From an uncultured bacterium (GTDB lineage Bacteria; Actinomycetota; Coriobacteriia; Coriobacteriales; Eggerthellaceae): a stretch of 7,298 nt of DNA. This document shows positions 1 through 5,320 of this stretch, one piece after another; positions within the stretch are counted from its first letter, which is position 1, and each line of letters starts with the position of its first letter. Location: NCBI GenBank assembly GCA_947649215.1, contig CANSQW010000061.1:1-7298 (forward strand). The letters run 5' to 3'. Below the pieces are notes generated by a model. The model made no database searches. It was not told the origin of the DNA and worked only from the letters and a program-made list of their open reading frames with translations. A program made the translations under genes and the position numbers.

Positions 1-46
1 TACACTAGATCGCTCGTCGGCAGCGTCAGATGTGTATAAGAGACAG
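1..46 (+). other. Illumina Nextera adapter (sequencing artefact)
   Basis: These bases are library adapter, not genome. TACAC (1-5) is the end of the P5 oligo, TAGATCGC (6-13) matches a standard Nextera i5 index, TCGTCGGCAGCGTC (14-27) is the read-1 primer part, and AGATGTGTATAAGAGACAG (28-46) is the 19-bp Tn5 mosaic end. Genomic sequence starts at 47. Any reading frame crossing this stretch carries artificial residues. The artefact also marks this edge as a physical contig end, so nothing can be concluded about what lies beyond it. Confidence 0.98.
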
Positions 47-357
47 GCCTCGGCGGCCTTGCTGGCCAGCTCCTCCACGGTGCCGTAGACCACGACGGCG
101 TTCTGGCAGTGGTGCACGCAGCTCGGCAGCTTGCCGGCGGCCACGCGGTCGGCGCACAGGTCGCACAGGTGGGTGGGCATGGGCAGGTAGGTGTACTCCC
201 ACACCCCGTCGGTGCACTGGCGCGGGCCGTCCTGCAGAAGCACGATGCCGAAGTCCTCAGGCGCCATGCCGTGCTCCATCTTGCAGGCCGTCACGCAGGC
301 CTTGCAGCCCGAGCAGAACTCGTAGTCGATGAAAAGGCCGTACTGTCCCTTTTCCAT
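47..357 (-). CDS. [4Fe-4S] dicluster ferredoxin subunit, 3' end missing
   Basis: Probable electron-transfer partner of the molybdoenzyme encoded just upstream. It starts MEKGQYGLFIDYEFC and shows a ferredoxin motif C15-x2-C18-x2-C21-x3-C25. A second cysteine set follows, C65-x2-C68-x11-C80-x3-C84, within the stretch PTHLCDLCADRVAAGKLPSC. The last cysteine is followed by Gln rather than the Pro usual in DmsB-type repeats. These eight cysteines would bind two [4Fe-4S] clusters; Cys48 is extra. No Tat or Sec signal is visible, so it is probably cytoplasmic. The start is set by AAGGAG (367-372, complement) nine bases upstream. Residues 1-104 are genomic (Ala104 holds whichever base is third); beyond that the frame runs into adapter. 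Relatives I recall from memory are short two-cluster proteins of roughly 120-150 residues, so little may be missing. A longer DmsB-like protein with more clusters is the alternative. Confidence 0.93.
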
Positions 358-383
358 GGTGATTGTCTCCTTCTCTTTGACAC

Positions 384-481
384 CCGGCCCGCCGCGACCC
401 CCGGGGCGCGCGGTGGCGCACGGCGGAAGCCGGGCGGCCCTCCCCTCTCGGAGGCGGGTCGCCCTCCCCGCGGCGGGCCGG
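384..481 (-). repeat. Long-range inverted repeat in the intercistronic gap
   Basis: CCGGCCCGCCGCG (384-396) is exactly complementary to CGCGGCGGGCCGG (469-481), a 13-bp perfect GC stem enclosing 72 bases. Smaller stems lie inside it, for example CCTCC (439-443) with GGAGG (450-454). The element sits between the stop codon of the catalytic subunit and the Shine-Dalgarno of the ferredoxin gene. No T-tract follows it in the direction of transcription, so a classical intrinsic terminator is unlikely. It could act as an mRNA-stability or processing element, or as a partial attenuator that sets the subunit ratio; that role is inference. Confidence 0.5.
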
Positions 482-506
482 CGATGGGATCCTTCTCGCA
501 GGTGAG

Positions 507-3128
507 CTACTTGCGCTCGTGGGTCTTCCAGTACTCCTCGATGTCGAAGAAGCCCTCGGCCGGCTCGTAGTCCGGCGTCCAGCCGTCGTAGAAGCTGGGC
601 TTGTCGGAGAGGTGGGTCTTGCCGTGGGTATAGCCGGTGGTGCACACCTGGTAGCTGGGCTGGTCCTCGGGCGTGTCGTTCTCCGGCGTCACCTTGTAGA
701 CGGTGCCCATGGCGCACTTGATGGGGGCGCCGTAGCCGTTGGTGCCGTTCTCGCACTGCGGGATGAGGTTGTTCGGGTTGGAGTCGAACACGCCGAACAG
801 GCTCGGCTCAGCCGGCTCCTGCTCGGGGAACCACCAGCCGTGCTCGGTGGAGATGACGCGCGGGTCGAGCGAGGGGTTCAGGCGGGCGCGCTGCTTCATC
901 TTGCCCATCTGGTTCTCGATCCACACCCAGTCGCCGTCGATGATGCCGTACTCGGCCGCGGTGTCGGGGTGGATGTCGAACATCGGGTCGGGATGCAGCT
1001 GGCGGCTGATGGTCTCGGGCTGGCGCCACTCGGAGTGGAAGAACTCAAAGGAGCGCTTGCCGGTAGTGACGATGAGCGGGTACTTCTCGGCCAGCTCGGG
1101 CGTAGCGACGGGGCTCGTCGGCGGCTCCTGGTAGTAGGGCAGCGGGTCGTCGCCAAAGGCGGCGAACAGGGTGCAGTACAGCTCATAGCGACCGGTGGGG
1201 GTCATGAAGCCGGGAGCGCCGTCGGGGCGCAGGCCGCCGATCTCGTACTTCTTGTAGCGGAACTTGTGGTACCACATGCCGTGGTACTTCTCCTCGACAC
1301 GATCCATGGTCATCTGCGTGCCGTCGGTGTCGAGCACGCCGTCGCGTTCGAGGCGCCAGTCCATGTAGTCGCGGTCGGTCTGCACGAAGTCGGGCCACTT
1401 CTCAGGCGCGATGCGGTGCCCCAGCTCGATCATGATCTGCTCGTCGGACTTGGCCTCGTAGAAGGGCTTGTCGGAGGCCTTGGTCAGCGTGCGCAGCGGG
1501 TCGAACCACACGCGGATGCAGTCGCGCTCGTTGGACATGGCGCAGGGGATCACCAAATCGGCGAAGGCCACAGCCGTCGGCGTGATGAACAGGTCCTCCA
1601 CCACGAAGAAGTCGATGGTCTTGAGGGCGCGGTAGAGGCGCGGCGCGTCCTGGCCCATGTTGGCGATGGGGTTGGCGGACTCGATCCAGAGCATCTTCAC
1701 CGGATGCGGCTCCTCGGTCTCGATGGCCTGGAGGATGGAGTCGGCCTGGGACGATGCGGTGAAGCCGTACTTCTTGAGCGGGTAGCGGTCGACGCCGAGG
1801 CGCTTGGCCACGTAGTCGGTGCCCTCGAGCTCCCAAATGCCGGAGTTGTAGCCGAACTCAAGGCTAGCCGCCTGATCCACCAGCACGTTGCCGCCGGGGA
1901 TGTCGATGTTGCCCGTGATGCCCACGAGGCAGGCGATGGCGTGCGCGGTGATGACGCCGATCTTGGCCATGTCCACGGCCAGGCCCCACTGCACGGTGGC
2001 CGGGGTGGCCTGGGCGTACAGGCGGGCGGCAGCGATGATCTGGTCCTCGGGGATCCAGGTGATCTCGGCCACGCGCTCAGGGGTGTACTCCTGGACGCGC
2101 TCGGCGAGGGCCTCGAAGCCGTAGGTCCAGTTCTCGACGAACTCGTGGTCGTAGAGGTCCTCGTTGATGATGACGTTCATCATGCCCAGAGCCAGCGCCG
2201 CGTCGGTGCCGGGGCGCAGGCGCAGCCACATCTCGGAGCGCGCGCCGATCCAGGTGAGCTGCGGGTCGATGGTGATGAGCTTGGTGCCGCGCTTCATGGC
2301 CTCAACGATCCAGTGGCCCAGGAAGGCGTCGGAGTTGCACACGACCGGGTTGGTGCCCCAGATGACGGCCACCTCGGGCAGCACGTACTCGGGATCGTCC
2401 TCGTAGCGGCGGGCGCGGAACTGCGAGAAGTCGGCCACCCACTGGTTGCCCATGATGACGTAGCAGAGCGCCGTGCGGGGCAGCATGCAGGAGTCGCCCG
2501 ACAGGAAGCACAGCGTCAGGTCGGCGCCGCCGAAGTTGGCGTACTGGTTGTGGGCGATGGCCTGGGAGACGTTGCGGCCGGTGCCGATCATGGAGACGAT
2601 GCACTCCGGACCGTAGTCCTTCTGGATGCGCTTGACGTTCTCGATGATCATGTCGTAGGCCTCGTCCCAGCTGATGCGCTGCCACTTGCCCTCGCCGCGC
2701 TCGCCGACGCGCTTCACCGGCCACTTGAGGCGGCGCTCGGAGTTGACCATCTGGGGAAGCTCAAGGCAGCGCATGCACAGACGGCCAGCCGACAGCGGGC
2801 TGTTGGGGTCGCCCTCGGTCTTGACGAGCTTGCCGTCCTCGTCGGTGTAGAAGATGATCTGGCAGCCGGAATGGCAGCCAGGGCCCGACCACATGGTGGT
2901 GCGCGTGGCGGTGAGGTCGCCTTCCTGCCACCTCACCTGGTCGGGATAGAGATCCATGTTGTAGGTGTTGTTATACGGCATGCCGTAGGCGATGCCCTTC
3001 TCGCGGACGAAGTCGCCCACCTGCTCGTTGTCGGAGGCGAGCTCGCCGCCGGCGATGTTGGCGGTCTTGCCGTCGCTGAGGACCTCCTCCTTGGCGACTT
3101 CCTCGACGCTCAGCTTTTCCTCACTCAT
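507..3128 (-). CDS. Molybdopterin (bis-MGD) oxidoreductase, acetylene hydratase/dehydroxylase-like catalytic subunit
   Basis: Catalytic subunit of a DMSO-reductase-superfamily enzyme, 873 residues. An Fe-S motif C85-x3-C89-x28-C118 lies in GPGCHSGC...GRLCMRC, with Gly82 where a first cysteine is usual. Conserved blocks follow: RISWDEAYDMI (151-161), the likely Mo-ligand segment SGDSCMLPR (Cys214), WGTNP (257-261) with TIDPQ (286-290), ESANPIANMGQ (483-493), DLVIPCAMSNERD (524-536), and a C-terminal dinucleotide-binding domain (about 683-811) with HGWWFPEQEP. NVIINEDLYDHEFVENW resembles what I recall of Pelobacter acetylene hydratase (730 residues). Residues 1-78 are an acidic extension without a twin-arginine motif, so the protein should be cytoplasmic. 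AAGGAG (3137-3142, complement) lies eight bases before the ATG. The ferredoxin gene follows in the same direction. The substrate is unknown: reductive dehydroxylation of a phenol or catechol, another reduction, or a hydration are all possible. The superfamily is certain; the clade is from memory. Confidence 0.95.
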   Translation of the reverse strand: MSEEKLSVEEVAKEEVLSDGKTANIAGGELASDNEQVGDFVREKGIAYGMPYNNTYNMDLYPDQVRWQEGDLTATRTTMWSGPGCHSGCQIIFYTDEDGKLVKTEGDPNSPLSAGRLCMRCLELPQMVNSERRLKWPVKRVGERGEGKWQRISWDEAYDMIIENVKRIQKDYGPECIVSMIGTGRNVSQAIAHNQYANFGGADLTLCFLSGDSCMLPRTALCYVIMGNQWVADFSQFRARRYEDDPEYVLPEVAVIWGTNPVVCNSDAFLGHWIVEAMKRGTKLITIDPQLTWIGARSEMWLRLRPGTDAALALGMMNVIINEDLYDHEFVENWTYGFEALAERVQEYTPERVAEITWIPEDQIIAAARLYAQATPATVQWGLAVDMAKIGVITAHAIACLVGITGNIDIPGGNVLVDQAASLEFGYNSGIWELEGTDYVAKRLGVDRYPLKKYGFTASSQADSILQAIETEEPHPVKMLWIESANPIANMGQDAPRLYRALKTIDFFVVEDLFITPTAVAFADLVIPCAMSNERDCIRVWFDPLRTLTKASDKPFYEAKSDEQIMIELGHRIAPEKWPDFVQTDRDYMDWRLERDGVLDTDGTQMTMDRVEEKYHGMWYHKFRYKKYEIGGLRPDGAPGFMTPTGRYELYCTLFAAFGDDPLPYYQEPPTSPVATPELAEKYPLIVTTGKRSFEFFHSEWRQPETISRQLHPDPMFDIHPDTAAEYGIIDGDWVWIENQMGKMKQRARLNPSLDPRVISTEHGWWFPEQEPAEPSLFGVFDSNPNNLIPQCENGTNGYGAPIKCAMGTVYKVTPENDTPEDQPSYQVCTTGYTHGKTHLSDKPSFYDGWTPDYEPAEGFFDIEEYWKTHERK

Positions 3129-3519
3129 GTTCTTCTCTCCTTGGGAATCTCAGCCGGCAGGAGCCAGCCGCCCGGCACGGCTCGCAGGGAGCAGGGCCGG
3201 GAACTCATCGACCACCCCAGAACGCCTCAGCCGGGCCGGAGAAGGCAGGTAACCGCACCGGAGGGACGCGCGCCGCAGGGGCGCGGATGGCCGCTGGACA
3301 GACGTCGCCTCGTCGTCGTGCACCCCCTTGTAGGACGAAGCGACCGCAAGCACCGGGGCGAGCGCAGGCGAGGACGATGCGCGGGAAGGCGCGCAACTTC
3401 GCCTCCCGCAGGCCGGATCGCCTGGCCGCCGGAACGCTTTCAGGCTACCGGGCGCGCCCTGTCCGGAGAATCGGGCATCGGGTCTGATGATGGCCGCCTT
3501 GCGCGGGCCGGTCATGCCC
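3129..3519 (-). other. 391-bp GC-rich noncoding region upstream of the molybdoenzyme gene
   Basis: No gene is supported here. The open frames that cross it (for example, 3150-3519 on the minus strand) have Arg/Pro/Ala-rich compositions typical of out-of-frame GC-rich DNA. The region should hold the 3' end of the regulator transcript and the promoter and leader of the molybdoenzyme gene, which is read in the same direction. I see no convincing -35/-10 pair. It contains a hairpin at 3381-3409, a short GC hairpin at 3269-3285 (CGCGCC/GGCGCG), and a weak AGCCG/CGGCT stem at 3166-3182. Only the Shine-Dalgarno at 3137-3142 is clear. Confidence 0.6.
3381..3409 (-). terminator. Bulged hairpin after the LuxR-type gene; terminator or leader structure
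   Basis: GCGGGA (3381-3386) plus GGCG (3388-3391) pairs with CGCC (3400-3403) plus TCCCGC (3404-3409), giving ten base pairs with a single bulged base at 3387 and an eight-base loop. It lies about 110 bases downstream of the stop of the LuxR-type gene. No T-run follows on the minus strand, so intrinsic termination is only one possibility. It could instead be part of the regulatory leader of the molybdoenzyme gene. Confidence 0.3.
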
Positions 3520-5133
3520 TCATACCCGAGGGTTGAGACTTTGACCAGGTGCTTTGTCCCGAGGGGTGAAATCGTCGCCCTCGATGAGGTCGTAGAGGTC
3601 CTGCCGGCAGTGGATGTCGAGCTTGCGGTAGATGTTGTAGACGTGGGTCTTGGCCGTGGCCCGCGATATGGTGAAGCGGTCCATGATGTACTGGGTGTCC
3701 CGCCCGCGAGCCAAGAGGTCGAGGATCTCGCACTGGCGCGGCGAGAGCCCGTAGTGGGCGCCGATCTCGTCGAGCCGGCGCCGGAGATAGGACCCGGCGG
3801 GGATGAGCTTGTCGTCGGGGCCCGCCGGCTCAGCCTCCTCCGCAGCGAGGGCCTGCGGGACGCGGTCGGCGGCCGGCCCCTCCGCAGGCAGGGCACCCGC
3901 CGGCGCAGCCGGCTCGTCCCCGTCCTCCCAGTCCTCGGGGAACGACACGCGGTTCAGCTGCACCTGCACGACAGCCATGTAGAGCACAGCGGCCGCGCAG
4001 GCGGCGGCAGGAGCCTGACCAGGCGCGACCGCCCCGATCAAGAACGCAACCGCAGCCCCGACGACCGACCCTCCCGCCAGGTAGCCGGCCTCGCTGAAGC
4101 TGTAGAGCGGCGAGAGCTCCTCGAACCTCACGAGCTCGGCGCCGGCCACGAACATGATGCACGCCTGCACGAGGGCCACGGCGACGAGGTAGGCGTACGC
4201 CACAGCCAGGAACACGCCGCCCGCCAGGGGGACGAGCAGGTAGCCCAACGCCAGCGTGGCGCAGAGATAGTCCTTCGACAGGCGCTCCATATCGAAGGAG
4301 GGCAGCGCGCAGGCCACCCCGACGAAGGCGCCCGCAGCCACCAGGGCCGCGCCAAGCAGGAACACGGGAGACACCAGCCCGCCCAGCTCCGCAGGATCGC
4401 CCACCGAGAGCCACAGGACGCCGTCCACGCCCAGGATGACGCCCACCGAGAAGTAGTTGAGCTCGCCCAGACGGCTGTAGAGTCGGCTGCGGCGACGGTC
4501 ACGCGACTCCGCGACGCTCACCCGCAGCAACATGTCGCGCCGCTCGTTGCGTACGCCGAGGAGCAGGAGGCACGAGGCAAGCGAGGCCATGTCGCTCGCG
4601 TAATCGCCTGGAGGAAAGCCTTCGGCCAGAAGGCCCGACGCCACCAGCAGCGCGCCAGCCGTCCCCACCGCCGCGGCCACGATGAGCGAGAGGCGGTCGC
4701 GCCCGACCGTGCAGGCATGGGACCACCAGAGGAACACGAGGGACACTGAGCCCGCCGCCACGCATGGGATGCCGAGAGCCCAGGCGCCAGTGTCGAGGAT
4801 AAAGGGGCACGGCACCGTCCCGGCGAAGGCGAGGATCGCGAGCACCCTCAGGCCTCGCGCAGACGAGAACACGCGCGCGAACGCCCGAAGTCCCGCCAGG
4901 CAGAGCAGGGCGCAAGCCATGAGCAGGGTGTCGACGAGAAAACGGCTGTCCACCCCCGCGACACCGGGCACACGAGCCGACACGCTCCCGAAGGTGGAGC
5001 AGACGGCGAACAGGGCCAGCGCGAGCCCGAGAAGCAGCAGGACGGAGGATTCCCGCTCGCCTTCCTCAAGGGACGCCCGTCGCACCTCGATCCCCGCCTG
5101 CGCCCGCCTCGACGACCCGCCAGTCACGCCCAT
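3520..5133 (-). CDS. Membrane-bound LuxR-family transcriptional regulator
   Basis: A one-component membrane sensor and regulator. With the chosen start it has 537 residues. About ten to twelve hydrophobic helices fill residues 30-391, the first being SSVLLLLGLALALFAVC; a basic stretch (ESRDRRRSRLYSR, about 209-221) divides them into two halves. A roughly 50-residue acidic Pro/Ala-rich linker follows (about 397-445). The C-terminal LuxR/GerE helix-turn-helix (about 460-517) contains YGLSPRQCEILDLLARGR and the recognition helix region ISRATAKTHVYNIYRKL. No receiver domain is present, so the ligand is probably sensed in or through the membrane. I chose ATG 5131-5133 because AGGGGG (5142-5147, complement) sits eight bases upstream. 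An in-frame ATG at 5179-5181 would add 16 residues but has only a poorly spaced GGGGA. It is codirectional with the molybdoenzyme gene 391 bp away and is the natural candidate for its regulator. The ligand is unknown. Confidence 0.92.
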   Translation of the reverse strand: MGVTGGSSRRAQAGIEVRRASLEEGERESSVLLLLGLALALFAVCSTFGSVSARVPGVAGVDSRFLVDTLLMACALLCLAGLRAFARVFSSARGLRVLAILAFAGTVPCPFILDTGAWALGIPCVAAGSVSLVFLWWSHACTVGRDRLSLIVAAAVGTAGALLVASGLLAEGFPPGDYASDMASLASCLLLLGVRNERRDMLLRVSVAESRDRRRSRLYSRLGELNYFSVGVILGVDGVLWLSVGDPAELGGLVSPVFLLGAALVAAGAFVGVACALPSFDMERLSKDYLCATLALGYLLVPLAGGVFLAVAYAYLVAVALVQACIMFVAGAELVRFEELSPLYSFSEAGYLAGGSVVGAAVAFLIGAVAPGQAPAAACAAAVLYMAVVQVQLNRVSFPEDWEDGDEPAAPAGALPAEGPAADRVPQALAAEEAEPAGPDDKLIPAGSYLRRRLDEIGAHYGLSPRQCEILDLLARGRDTQYIMDRFTISRATAKTHVYNIYRKLDIHCRQDLYDLIEGDDFTPRDKAPGQSLNPRV

Positions 5134-5320
5134 GGGCCACACCCCCTCATCTTGCCCGGCCAATTGACAGCCCAGCGCCATTATCCCCGCTCTGCGTTCT
5201 CACTTCCTTAGAGGATGTTCCAAAAAGTAGCCTACAATGTTCTATGCCATAAGATCACCGATAACCGCTTATTTGCCGTGCGCTACGATGGACAACGTGA
5301 TCAACTTTAGGAGATGACCT
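5134..5320. promoter_or_regulatory. Divergent regulatory region between the two regulator genes
   Basis: This region, AT-richer than the rest of the window, separates two divergent genes and must carry both promoters. TACAAT (5233-5238) and TACGAT (5284-5289) resemble -10 boxes for the plus strand, but no good -35 is correctly spaced, so neither is a firm call. Possible protein-binding symmetry includes direct repeats of ATGTTC (5215-5220 and 5237-5242, 22 bp apart, near two helical turns), GATCAC (5253-5258) with GTGATC (5297-5302), and ATAAG (5249-5253) with CTTAT (5268-5272). AGGAG (5309-5313) is the Shine-Dalgarno of the plus-strand gene. The 5134-5181 portion would be coding if the longer LuxR start were used. 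Confidence 0.45.

Noticed and set aside
28..46. Tn5 mosaic end suggesting a natural transposon
   Set aside because: It is preceded exactly by Nextera primer and index sequence and sits at the contig edge, so it is library adapter.
519..3536. A 1005-codon open frame on the plus strand, antisense to the molybdoenzyme gene
   Set aside because: Its composition (Val/Gly/Ala/His/Leu-rich, no domain) is typical of the reverse frame of a GC-rich gene, and the opposite strand encodes a clear conserved enzyme.
3150..3896. A 248-codon minus-strand frame overlapping the LuxR gene end and covering most of the 391-bp gap
   Set aside because: About half lies out of frame inside the LuxR-type gene, and the rest is Arg/Ser/Pro/Ala-rich with no motif.
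3487..4749. A 420-codon plus-strand frame opposite the LuxR-type gene
   Set aside because: Arg/His/Glu-rich antisense frame without a domain; the minus strand carries the membrane helices and the HTH.
5288..5317. A nine-codon frame (MDNVINFRR) ending just before the PucR-type start, as a leader peptide
   Set aside because: No Shine-Dalgarno sequence precedes its ATG and no attenuator structure is visible; it overlaps the real ribosome-binding site and is likely chance.
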